In this document: piece after piece, positions 13,022 through 20,220 of the stretch
How the letters are laid out: every line of letters starts with the position of its first letter
Numbering within the stretch: position 1 is the stretch's first letter
DNA from: Sedimenticola selenatireducens
Lineage (GTDB): Bacteria > Pseudomonadota > Gammaproteobacteria > Chromatiales > Chromatiaceae
Length of the DNA stretch: 64,000 nt
Direction of reading: 5' to 3'
Assembly (NCBI RefSeq): GCF_007625115.1
Contig: NZ_VMNH01000009.1
Location: forward strand, 1 to 64,000
Notes under the pieces: model-generated
Seen by the model: only the letters and a program-made list of their open reading frames with translations
Told to the model about the DNA's origin: nothing
The model's database searches: none
Made by a program: the position numbers and the translations under genes

Positions 13022-13714
13022 TTACATATCACCGCCGATCCAGACCACGCGCCCGATGATGTTGAGCTGCTCTATCTGTTCTGGCGAGATGATTTCATCC
13101 CGGTAGTGCCCGGTTTGATTGTCTGAACTGACCACTACGGAACCGTCAAAGCGTTTAGATAGTCGCTTTACCTTGGCCTCGCCTGCGTAGTTGATGGCGT
13201 AGACTTTGCCGTCCAGGATGTTGTGGTTTTCGTCTGTTTTTACCAGCAGTACGTCACCGTCACTGATGCGGGGTGACATGCTGTCACCTCTGGCGAATAC
13301 TACCACCAGGTTGTTTTCTTTATAGCCTTTTTTATTTAACCATGTGCGTTTAAAGGCGAGGGCATTGGTCGCGGTTTCGTTGTCGATGTAGCTGCCGTGC
13401 CCGGCTGCGAGGGCAATATCTTCGTATTGCGGGATCAAGACGTCATCGCCTGATGGGTCATTCCTGACATTGTAACTCCCTGAAGCATCGCGCACTGACT
13501 GTGCGTCTATTATTTTTCCGGTATCAAGCCATGCGGGCGATACATCAAGGATGCCCGCGGCTTTGATTAACGTGCTACCGGGCATTCCTCTTTTTCGCCA
13601 GTTGTTGTAGCTTTGAGTGGATGCGCCAAGTTGCTTGGCAAAATCTACCTTCTTCATGCCTTTCTCGGCAAGTAGTTTTTCAACCCTCTGCATTTGTTCG
13701 TGTATTTCAGACAT
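13022..13714 (-). CDS. CI/LexA-type phage repressor
   Basis: The product is about 230 residues from MSEIHEQMQR. It has an N-terminal HTH (KVDFAKQLGASTQSYNNWRK, about 20-40) and a C-terminal S24 peptidase-like domain. That domain has the Ser in ARGDSMSPRI and the Lys in DGKVYAINYAGEAKVKR, so self-cleavage after RecA activation is expected. The HTH resembles that of the opposing Cro at 13797. The start at 13714 or 13720 lies beside the operator and the -10 of its own promoter, so the message is probably leaderless, as for lambda cI. Confidence 0.9.
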   Translation of the reverse strand: MSEIHEQMQRVEKLLAEKGMKKVDFAKQLGASTQSYNNWRKRGMPGSTLIKAAGILDVSPAWLDTGKIIDAQSVRDASGSYNVRNDPSGDDVLIPQYEDIALAAGHGSYIDNETATNALAFKRTWLNKKGYKENNLVVVFARGDSMSPRISDGDVLLVKTDENHNILDGKVYAINYAGEAKVKRLSKRFDGSVVVSSDNQTGHYRDEIISPEQIEQLNIIGRVVWIGGDM

Positions 13715-13785
13715 AAACATATTGTTTAGCAGTTTACGACCGCTCGCAACAAACAAAAAGTTTGATTTCATCAAACATATAGTTT
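13715..13785. promoter_or_regulatory. OR-like region: three operators between repressor and cro
   Basis: Three copies of AAAC-N5-GTTT at 13715-13727 (ATATT), 13751-13763 (AAAAA) and 13773-13785 (ATATA), with centres 36 and 22 bp apart. Two more copies flank PL. The arrangement of three right and two left operators parallels lambdoid switches. Confidence 0.75.
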
Positions 13786-13790
13786 ACTTT
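13762..13790 (+). promoter_or_regulatory. PR-like promoter
   Basis: TTGATT at 13762-13767, a 17-base spacer and TACTTT at 13785-13790. The operator 13773-13785 lies in the spacer. The predicted start coincides with the cro ATG at 13797. Confidence 0.65.
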
Positions 13791-13796
13791 ACGTTC

Positions 13797-14051
13797 ATGG
13801 ACGCATTAGAAACAGTCATTGAAATTATGGGTGCTGGCAGGTTGGCGGAGAGTCAAGGGGTTACTCCTATGGCAATCAGTCAATGGAAAAAGCGTGGTGT
13901 TCCGGCTGACCGGGTTATTCCTATCTGCTTGGCCGTAGACCTACGGGTAACACCGCATGAACTTAACCCGAAGATCTACCCAGACCCGGAGTGGTTGCCA
14001 CCACGTCCGGTTGATGATTCGCCCGGTGATCTGAACGAGCAGGCGGCGTGA
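13797..14051 (+). CDS. Cro-type regulator
   Basis: The 84-residue product starts MDALETVIEIMGAGRLAESQ and has an HTH (AESQGVTPMAISQWKKRGVP, about 17-36) typical of Cro/YdaS family proteins. The C-terminus is Pro-rich. It is divergent from the repressor across three operators. No ribosome site precedes the ATG, and the promoter lies so close that the message should begin at the start codon. Confidence 0.85.
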   Translation: MDALETVIEIMGAGRLAESQGVTPMAISQWKKRGVPADRVIPICLAVDLRVTPHELNPKIYPDPEWLPPRPVDDSPGDLNEQAA

Positions 14052-14110
14052 TGCTAAAGCTGTTGATTCTGATCATTTTGGTCAGTGTGTCGGCTCCTGT
14101 GTCGCTGTAA
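14051..14110 (+). CDS. possible 19-residue hydrophobic micropeptide
   Basis: MLKLLILIILVSVSAPVSL overlaps the cro stop codon (TGATG), so translation could be coupled. It is a complete hydrophobic segment. Without comparative data it may be chance. Confidence 0.3.
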   Translation: MLKLLILIILVSVSAPVSL

Positions 14111-14176
14111 CTGTTTTAAGCGTAGACGATGACGGGGGATTTTGAATGATTGATGAAAATCAGAAAAGTGAGGGGT

Positions 14177-14551
14177 TCATGGCAAGGGCTTGTTCAGTGT
14201 CTGCCGAAGAAATGCCGTCATTCCCGCATCCAGGGCAAATTGAAAGTCTGCATTGTGGGTCGTTTGAAGTTGGATCGCACAACCGCCTGTCTCATATCGA
14301 ACCACATCTATGTGCTTGGCGAGCAATAACAGGGGGTTCAGCTCATGTGTTTCGGTATCGGTGTCCGTTGGTAGAGGAAGTGTGTTAGCGATGTTTTTAG
14401 ATACGGATGATTCAATTAGATATGCGAGCAACCCCGTGAATTCATCGTTTGTCATAACGGCATCGGCTAGTTCGTTGTTTGTACCTTTGATGGTTAGCTT
14501 TACAAATTTTCCGTCTGCGCTGCTGACTACAGTGGCGTTTTTTAATTGCAT
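14177..14551 (-). CDS. unknown phage protein encoded against the early right operon
   Basis: The 124-residue product MQLKNATVVSSADGKFVKLT continues with TNDEFTGLLAYLIESSVSKN and ends QFALDAGMTAFLRQTLNKPL. It has protein-like alternation of strands and helices. AGGGGTG precedes the ATG. It is the only leftward gene between cro and the replication genes. An opposing frame at 14146-14388 has a ribosome-site-like GGGGGA but an improbable sequence. Confidence 0.65.
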   Translation of the reverse strand: MQLKNATVVSSADGKFVKLTIKGTNNELADAVMTNDEFTGLLAYLIESSVSKNIANTLPLPTDTDTETHELNPLLLLAKHIDVVRYETGGCAIQLQTTHNADFQFALDAGMTAFLRQTLNKPLP

Positions 14552-14610
14552 GGTCACCCCTTTAGCTTGGTGGCGTGTTGCTGTGCAACTTGGGAACCAA
14601 GGATAACACA

Positions 14611-15213
14611 ATGGAAAGTCATTCAAGAGAGTCACGCTCCCGCCTGATTGGGCGGTTTATTGAGAACTGGCTGCAGGGGGTGGTGGATAACCAGCTTTCG
14701 TATGCTGACCAGGTGCGGTCTGTTTATTTTGCGTATTTCCCGGACCCGAGGGACCGGAAGATTCGTTTTCCGTCAACCGGTGATGCCTTTCATGATCTGC
14801 GGGAAACCAAGCAGATTGTGATGCGGCGGTTGCGGGGTGAGATTAAGTTCGAATGTGACTTTGAAGAGTGCGCGGTGGATGCCTTGCCGCCTGAACCCCG
14901 TGCGGCGTTGTTGCGCAAGTTGAGCGCGCGCTATGGGTTGATGGCGGTGCCGGTGCCCGGTTCGGTTGCGCCGGGTGTGGCGGCGGATTTGGCCCGGTTT
15001 GCCAGGGAGTTTGGTGAGGCCATTACGGCTTACGGTGAGCTACTGGGTGATTCGGGTGTGATTGATGAGCATGACAACCCGGCCAAACTGCGCAAGGCGC
15101 TGAATGAAACGGATGATGTGTTGGCGGCGGCTTCGGTGTTCCGAGAGGCGGTGCTGGATGCGTTGCGTAAGCAGGATAAAAAACGCCCATTGAATGTGGT
15201 GCGGGGTAGATGA
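14611..15213 (+). CDS. phage early/replication-associated protein
   Basis: The 200-residue product starts MESHSRESRSRLIGRFIENW. Its N-terminal helices carry the motif QLSYADQVRSVYFAYFPDPR; the C-terminal part is helical. AAGGA precedes the ATG. It overlaps the next gene and begins the block that leads to the primase. Function not recognised. Confidence 0.6.
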   Translation: MESHSRESRSRLIGRFIENWLQGVVDNQLSYADQVRSVYFAYFPDPRDRKIRFPSTGDAFHDLRETKQIVMRRLRGEIKFECDFEECAVDALPPEPRAALLRKLSARYGLMAVPVPGSVAPGVAADLARFAREFGEAITAYGELLGDSGVIDEHDNPAKLRKALNETDDVLAAASVFREAVLDALRKQDKKRPLNVVRGR

Positions 15214-15401
15214 GCGGGGCGTTGCCTGGGGTTTTCTATGGTGACCCCGCTGAGGCGCTTTCGCGGTTAGAGCGCAACAGCGTTTATCGCAAGGTGCGTT
15301 GTTGCGGGTGCCAGCACCATGATATGCGGCGGAAAGATGATCCGTGTATCAAGCGGTTGTCGCCGGGTAGAAATTCGTGCAAGGGGTTTGATGAGCGATG
15401 A
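15210..15401 (+). CDS. small Cys-rich protein
   Basis: The 63-residue product has VRCCGCQHHDMRRKDDPCIK and a later Cys (SCKGF), a possible zinc site. Its start overlaps the previous stop and its stop overlaps the primase start (4 bp each), so it is within a tightly coupled operon. Function unknown. Confidence 0.6.
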   Translation: MSGALPGVFYGDPAEALSRLERNSVYRKVRCCGCQHHDMRRKDDPCIKRLSPGRNSCKGFDER

Positions 15402-16495
15402 AAGAGTTGAACTTGGATGATGTGGCGGGTGCGCTGGATCGGTTGAATTATGATTGCCGTGATACCTGGGTGCAGATGGGTATGGCCATCAAGACCGAGT
15501 TTGGTGATGCGGGGTTTGATACCTGGAATGCCTGGTCTGAACTGTCGGGCCTTTATGATGCCGCTGCGGCAAAGAGTGTGTGGAAGTCATTTAGAAAGGG
15601 TGGCGTGGGTATCGGCACGCTGGTGAAGGCGGCAAAAGAGGCCGGCTGGGTGTTTAACCCCGGTGAGCTGGATGAGGCTGAACAGAAGCGCCGCCGTGAA
15701 GCGGCTGAGCAACGGCGCAAGGCGTTGGCCGCTGAGATTGAGGCAGATGAGCAGGCGCGCGCTGAATGGCATGAACGTGTGGCACTGGCCTCGGCTGAGT
15801 TGGATGAGTTGTTGGCCTGGGGCGGTAAGTCGGATTATCTGTCACGCAAAAAGGTGCGGCCCTACGGCATTAAGTTTGTGAGCAATGGCTTGGTGGTGGT
15901 GACACACATCAAGGCGAAGCGCATTGAAATACTATCCGGTAAGGCGTCAATCGACGCTTTTTTTGTGAAAGTGAAATCACCGGACTTTGACCGCGAGACG
16001 ACCTCATTCAAGTACCTGCGCTATGGCACGGTGGCCCTGCCTTTACGTGATGTCAGCGGCAAGTTGTGGAGTTGGCAGTTTATACCGGAGAAGGGCGGCA
16101 AGCAGTTTTTGAAGTTTGGGCGTAAGAGTGGGTTGTTCCACCTGATTGCCGCTGATGCTGAGGGTGATTACAGCCGGGGTGTGGTGGGCTTTCAGGCCGC
16201 TACAGCCTTTGGTGAGGGTCAGGTTGTGACACAGGCGGAAGGGTATGCGACTGGGGCCAGCATTCACCAGGCGACCGGCTACCCCTGCGCGGTGGCACTG
16301 GATAGCGGCAACATGGCGAAGGTGGCCAAGGCGCTGCGGGGTGCATGGCCTGAAGCCACGCTGTTGATGTGTGGTGATAATGACCGGGACACAGAAGGCA
16401 ATCCCGGTGTTAAGGCGGCCAAGAAGGCGGCGGGGTTGACGGCGGGCAGGACAGTTATACCCGACTTCTCAGGCTATGAGGAGCAAGCCGCATGA
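15398..16495 (+). CDS. phage primase (PriCT-2 plus Toprim)
   Basis: The 365-residue product has an N-terminal PriCT-2-like domain (DVAGALDRLNYDCRDTWVQM, WSELSGLYDAAAAKSVWKSF, about 6-78), a charged helical linker (about 85-130) and a Toprim-like domain. In the Toprim part the Glu lies in VVTQAEGYATG (about 270) and the acidic pair in LMCGDNDRDTEGNPG (about 327-341). It would make RNA primers for phage replication. It overlaps the following ATPase gene by 4 bp. Confidence 0.8.
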   Translation: MKELNLDDVAGALDRLNYDCRDTWVQMGMAIKTEFGDAGFDTWNAWSELSGLYDAAAAKSVWKSFRKGGVGIGTLVKAAKEAGWVFNPGELDEAEQKRRREAAEQRRKALAAEIEADEQARAEWHERVALASAELDELLAWGGKSDYLSRKKVRPYGIKFVSNGLVVVTHIKAKRIEILSGKASIDAFFVKVKSPDFDRETTSFKYLRYGTVALPLRDVSGKLWSWQFIPEKGGKQFLKFGRKSGLFHLIAADAEGDYSRGVVGFQAATAFGEGQVVTQAEGYATGASIHQATGYPCAVALDSGNMAKVAKALRGAWPEATLLMCGDNDRDTEGNPGVKAAKKAAGLTAGRTVIPDFSGYEEQAA

Positions 16496-17967
16496 CGCAG
16501 CCGGCCGATAAGAATAAACAAAAACGGGCCTCTGATTTTAATGACCTTCATCTGATCGCCGGGCTTGATGTGGTTGCGCAGCAAATCAATTCAGCACTCG
16601 CTGATGCGCAGCGCAGCTTAGACAGGGGTATAACGCAAAACTCGCCAGAATATGAACCGTCAACCCTACCGCCTGAGCCGCCGATTGAGGCTTATGTGGA
16701 TGATGCCGCTCAGCCGGGCTGGATGAACCCCAAGGAATTTGGTTGGTATGCGCGGCTGGATACCACGGAGAAGGGCCAGATCAGGCCGCATGCGGCCAAT
16801 TTAGAGCGCATTTTGGCGAGTGACCCGCGTTGGTCAGGTGTGCTGGCATATGACGATTTCTCATATCGGTTGATCAAGCTGAAAACACCACCCATGCCGC
16901 ATTCTGCAGCGGGTGAGTGGGAGGATGCGGATACATCCCGTCTGCGGATCTGGTTACACCGTAACTATTTCATGATGCCGCCACCCAAGACAGAGCTACA
17001 GGACGCGCTGATCACCGTGGCGCAGGCCAATCGTTACCACCCGGTAAGATCCTATTTGCAAAAGCTCCGCTGGGACGGGGAGAAGCGCATCGGGGCTTGG
17101 CTGACAAGTGTGTTCAGGGCGGGTGGTGATACCCGTTATCTCCGCGCGGCGGGGGGCAAGTTTTTGATTATGTGCGTGGCGCGGGTGATGGTGCCGGGGT
17201 GCAAAGCGGATAACGTGATGATCTTGGAGGGTGGTCAGGGTTGGGGTAAATCAACCGCCATCGGTGCGCTGTTCGGTGAGTGGTTTTCTGATTCGCCTAT
17301 TCCAATTGGTGAGAAAGACGCTTATAGCAACATACAGGGTGTGTGGGGCTATGAGCTGGCGGAGCTGGACAGTTTTAATAAAGCTGAATCAACAGCCGCG
17401 AAGGCGTTCTTTTCGCAGCGTCGTGACCGCTACAGGCCGCCGTATGGCAGCACATCACAAGATTTCCCACGGCAAACCGTGTTCATCGGATCGACCAACC
17501 AAGAAGAGTACCTGAAAGACTACAGCGGCAACCGGCGCTATTGGCCGATTCGCTGCTTGGCGGTGGATGTGGCGTGGGTCACGGCGAACCGGGATCAACT
17601 GTGGGCGGAAGCGCTGGACTGTTTCAGTCGCGGTGTGCCGTGGTGGGTGTCAGACCCTGCCGAGCGGGAGCTTTTCGAGCGCGAACAGGATACCAGGCTT
17701 CAGCGAGATCCCTGGGAGGATCGCTTACGTGATTTCCTGGGTGGCAATACCACGCAATATTTCACGGCTGAAGAGCTGCTGTCACAGGCGATAGAGAAGC
17801 CGGTGGGCACCCAGACGCGTGCGGATATGAACCGGATAGCGCCGATCATGATGTCACTGGGGTGGCATAAGGCCAGAAAGAGTCTGCAAGGCAAGGGTCG
17901 GCATTGGGTGTATCTGCGTCCGGTTGAAGATGATTCACCGGATTTACCGGAGGGTGAGGATGAATAA
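16492..17967 (+). CDS. VapE-family P-loop ATPase/helicase
   Basis: The 491-residue product has a Walker A EGGQGWGKST (about 244-253), a Walker B-like ELAELDSF, the sensor motif FIGSTNQEEYLKDYSGNRRYWP (about 327-348), and the family's DQLWAEALDCFSRGVPWW segment. This is the virulence-associated E family, which acts with the primase in phage and satellite replication. It directly precedes the iteron region. Confidence 0.85.
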   Translation: MTQPADKNKQKRASDFNDLHLIAGLDVVAQQINSALADAQRSLDRGITQNSPEYEPSTLPPEPPIEAYVDDAAQPGWMNPKEFGWYARLDTTEKGQIRPHAANLERILASDPRWSGVLAYDDFSYRLIKLKTPPMPHSAAGEWEDADTSRLRIWLHRNYFMMPPPKTELQDALITVAQANRYHPVRSYLQKLRWDGEKRIGAWLTSVFRAGGDTRYLRAAGGKFLIMCVARVMVPGCKADNVMILEGGQGWGKSTAIGALFGEWFSDSPIPIGEKDAYSNIQGVWGYELAELDSFNKAESTAAKAFFSQRRDRYRPPYGSTSQDFPRQTVFIGSTNQEEYLKDYSGNRRYWPIRCLAVDVAWVTANRDQLWAEALDCFSRGVPWWVSDPAERELFEREQDTRLQRDPWEDRLRDFLGGNTTQYFTAEELLSQAIEKPVGTQTRADMNRIAPIMMSLGWHKARKSLQGKGRHWVYLRPVEDDSPDLPEGEDE

Positions 17968-17977
17968 AGCCGTTTTC

Positions 17978-18208
17978 TGCCCAACCTGCCCAACCTCGGT
18001 CAAGAGGTTGGGAGCCACTAAAACCCACCAACGGCGGGGGCTACAGGTCAATGCCCAACCTGCCCAACCTTTTCTACGTGAGGCGCGCACGCGCACGCGC
18101 GCACATGCGAGATATAGGTTAGGCACGTTAGGCATTATAAAAAAACAACCAGTAATCAAAAGTTTAAGTATGCCCAACCTAGATAGTGCAGGTCGGGCAG
18201 GTTAGGCA
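17978..18208. other. iteron-rich replication origin candidate
   Basis: A 10-bp repeat TGCCCAACCT occurs in four tandem pairs at 9-bp spacing: 17978/17987 and 18052/18061 direct, 18116/18125 and 18190/18199 inverted with one or two changes (TGCCTAACCT, TGCCCGACCT). Single copies lie at 18005 (inverted, partial) and 18171 (direct). An alternating purine-pyrimidine GCGCAC tract (about 18083-18108) and an A-rich stretch (18139-18146) lie between. No gene lies here. Position right behind primase and ATPase supports an origin. Confidence 0.65.
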
Positions 18209-18214
18209 GGGCAA

Positions 18215-18535
18215 ATGATATGGCAGAAAAACAGCAAGTATCACTCAGATTCAGACCAGGGCTATCGGGTCTGTGCGTGCCGGGTGTCGGTGTCTGCGGG
18301 TTGGTTGTATGTGGCATGGGGGCCAGAGCGTGCGGAGTGGAAGGAGATCATAAAATTTATGCGAACAAGATACGGGGATGTGGATCAGGTGAGGCAATAC
18401 GGGCTGCTGGCGCATTACAGCATGGGTGAGCCGGTGCCGGGTCCACGAGAGTGTTTGGGGGTCTTTGGTAGCCCGGAAGAGGCAAAAGGTGTGTGTGGTG
18501 AGCATTGGGAGATTAACGATGATTGTGCAGCATGA
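18215..18535 (+). CDS. small phage protein
   Basis: The 106-residue product starts MIWQKNSKYHSDSDQGYRVC. It contains GWLYVAWGPERAEWKEIIKF and VFGSPEEAKGVCGEHWEIND; it is a compact beta/alpha protein. It overlaps the next gene. Function unknown. Confidence 0.6.
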   Translation: MIWQKNSKYHSDSDQGYRVCACRVSVSAGWLYVAWGPERAEWKEIIKFMRTRYGDVDQVRQYGLLAHYSMGEPVPGPRECLGVFGSPEEAKGVCGEHWEINDDCAA

Positions 18536-18932
18536 GGGTGATGCAGTGGAGCAAACAAGGGAGCGTTTGCAGTTGTGGGGGCAATGGTTGCGGGATACCT
18601 GTGGTGTGGGCATGGGTGGCAATGTGATTGCGATGTACGATGAGCGGATAGGTGGTGATGCACAAGGGCTGGTGCTGATGCCTGATAACGATGTCGCGGA
18701 GCGGATTGAGCGTATCTTGTGCCGACTGAAGAAGCAGCAACCCAAGGTGTTCAAGGTGCTGTGGTGGTGGTACTACGGCGGTGTATCCGTTCAGGATATT
18801 GCGGACCAGGTGAACGTGAGCCCTGCAACAGTGAAAAGCAGGCGGATGATTGGCGAGGCATCAGTCACATCATACTGGGATGCAGGCTATGGTGAAATTG
18901 ATACTCAAGAGTCATTGAAAAAAAGTGCTTGA
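18519..18932 (+). CDS. Q-like or sigma-region-4-like late regulator
   Basis: The 137-residue product starts MIVQHEGDAVEQTRERLQLW and ends with an HTH resembling sigma factor region 4 (VSVQDIADQVNVSPATVKSR, about 94-113). Genes of this kind lie just before the late operon in many phages and control late transcription. GGGAG precedes the ATG. A strong terminator follows 55 bp later, the expected target of antitermination. Confidence 0.7.
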   Translation: MIVQHEGDAVEQTRERLQLWGQWLRDTCGVGMGGNVIAMYDERIGGDAQGLVLMPDNDVAERIERILCRLKKQQPKVFKVLWWWYYGGVSVQDIADQVNVSPATVKSRRMIGEASVTSYWDAGYGEIDTQESLKKSA

Positions 18933-18986
18933 CCAGCTAGCCGCCAATTGCTATTTTCCTGCTAACGTAGAGAAAGTGTCACTGCG

Positions 18987-19020
18987 AAACCCGCAACCGG
19001 AAACGGTGGCGGGTTTTTTT
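18987..19020 (+). terminator. Rho-independent terminator before the late operon
   Basis: Stem AACCCGC/GCGGGTT with an internal ACCG/CGGT pair and a run of seven T. It separates the regulator from the late genes. Confidence 0.85.
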
Positions 19021-19040
19021 ATGATCAATCGGGATGATCA

Positions 19041-19319
19041 GTGGATAAAGAAATTACAACACCTGAGTATTCCGGTCCTGAGCGTCGCGGTAACCCGTGG
19101 CACTTGAAGCGCGAGATTTCTGTCGGTCATTTGTTGACTACCATCAGTATGCTGCTTGCCGCGTTCTGGTTCTTCGCGGGCCTGGATAAGCGGGTCACTG
19201 TGTTGGAGCAGGTGTCAGGATCAAGGAGCATCGAGATTCAGCGGCGGTTGACCGGGATGGAGTCAAAGATCGATGAAGTCTATCGGCTGCTACTCAATTC
19301 AGAATCAATTAAACGATGA
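19041..19319 (+). CDS. small membrane protein with coiled coil (holin-like candidate)
   Basis: The 92-residue product (GTG start) has one membrane helix (LLTTISMLLAAFWFFAGL, about 31-48) and a C-terminal coiled coil (VTVLEQ, RRLTGMESKIDEVYRLLL). First gene of the late operon. It could be a pinholin or a spanin-like component, but no family is certain. Confidence 0.55.
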   Translation: MDKEITTPEYSGPERRGNPWHLKREISVGHLLTTISMLLAAFWFFAGLDKRVTVLEQVSGSRSIEIQRRLTGMESKIDEVYRLLLNSESIKR

Positions 19320-19624
19320 AGAAATCTGCCCTCTATAACTACAGGTGGCAGAAGGAACGCGCGAAATACTTGGAAGAACATCCGCTCTGTGTGACGCACA
19401 AGGCACAAGGCAAGGTTGTTCCGTCGGCGGTGGTTGATCATATCAATCCGCATCGTGGCAACCTGGAATTGTTCTGGGACAAATCAAACTGGCAGGCACT
19501 ATGTAAGCAGTGCCATGACAGACATAAACAACGGCTAGAAAAATCAGGCACAGTCATCGGCTGTTCTGATGCTGGCCTACCCATCGACCCACACCATCAC
19601 TGGAACAGGGGCGGGGGGGCGTAA
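19316..19624 (+). CDS. HNH endonuclease
   Basis: The 102-residue product has the HNH core VDHINPHRGNLELFWDKSNW and QALCKQCHDRHKQ, with Cys residues for a zinc knuckle (C25, C64, C67). HNH proteins next to terminase assist cos cleavage and packaging in HK97-like phages. Overlaps the preceding gene by 4 bp. Confidence 0.88.
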   Translation: MKKSALYNYRWQKERAKYLEEHPLCVTHKAQGKVVPSAVVDHINPHRGNLELFWDKSNWQALCKQCHDRHKQRLEKSGTVIGCSDAGLPIDPHHHWNRGGGA

Positions 19625-19698
19625 AACTTCAGGTCCACCCGCACCTAGACCGCGCTCTCATAGTTGTGTTTACAAGCGGGAGTTTTGGAGGGGGGTAT

Positions 19699-20220
19699 AT
19701 GGGACAGCGAGGGCCGAAAAGTAAGCCGGCGAGTGTTCATTACCTCAATGGAAATCCGTCTAAAAAGCCTGCGGCGGCGCTAGCCGCTGGGTTGCATCCT
19801 GCAATTGAGATTCCTGTCTGCCCATCTGACCTGCTGTCAGATGATGCGCGGGCTGAATGGGACCGGATCACAATTGAACTGGCGAAACTGCGCGTGATTG
19901 CTCAGATCGATCTGGCTGCCGTGGCGATCTATTGTCAGGCCTGGGGTGATTGGTGTGAGGCCCGCCGCAAACTGAAAGTGGTTGGCTTTACTGGTTACAT
20001 CACCACAACCCCTAGCGGGTACGAACAACAAAGCGTGTTATTTCAGATCGCCAACAAGGCGGCTGAAACAATGAAATCATACGGTGCATTATTCGGCATG
20101 AACCCTAGCGCTAGAACAGGTGTGCAGCCTTCGCAGGGTGATATGCAATTAGGATTATTTGAATCAGATGAAAACGGCTCAGGCGCAGAAGAAGAGGCCG
20201 GACCCGAAAAGTATTTCTGA
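19699..20220 (+). CDS. terminase small subunit, P27 family
   Basis: The 173-residue product starts MGQRGPKSKP and has the P27 signature LNGNPSKKP and a central helical region (DDARAEWDRITIELAKLRVI, YCQAWGDWCEARRKL). Acidic C-terminus. A strong GGAGGGGGG ribosome site precedes the ATG at 19699. It recognises phage DNA for packaging. Confidence 0.88.
   Translation: MGQRGPKSKPASVHYLNGNPSKKPAAALAAGLHPAIEIPVCPSDLLSDDARAEWDRITIELAKLRVIAQIDLAAVAIYCQAWGDWCEARRKLKVVGFTGYITTTPSGYEQQSVLFQIANKAAETMKSYGALFGMNPSARTGVQPSQGDMQLGLFESDENGSGAEEEAGPEKYF

Noticed and set aside
14146-14388. 80-codon + strand frame with a GGGGGA upstream
   Set aside because: Sequence is not protein-like and it overlaps the better-supported leftward gene at 14177-14551.
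17944-18205. Frames on both strands within the iteron region
   Set aside because: They are products of the repeats, with no ribosome site and improbable composition.
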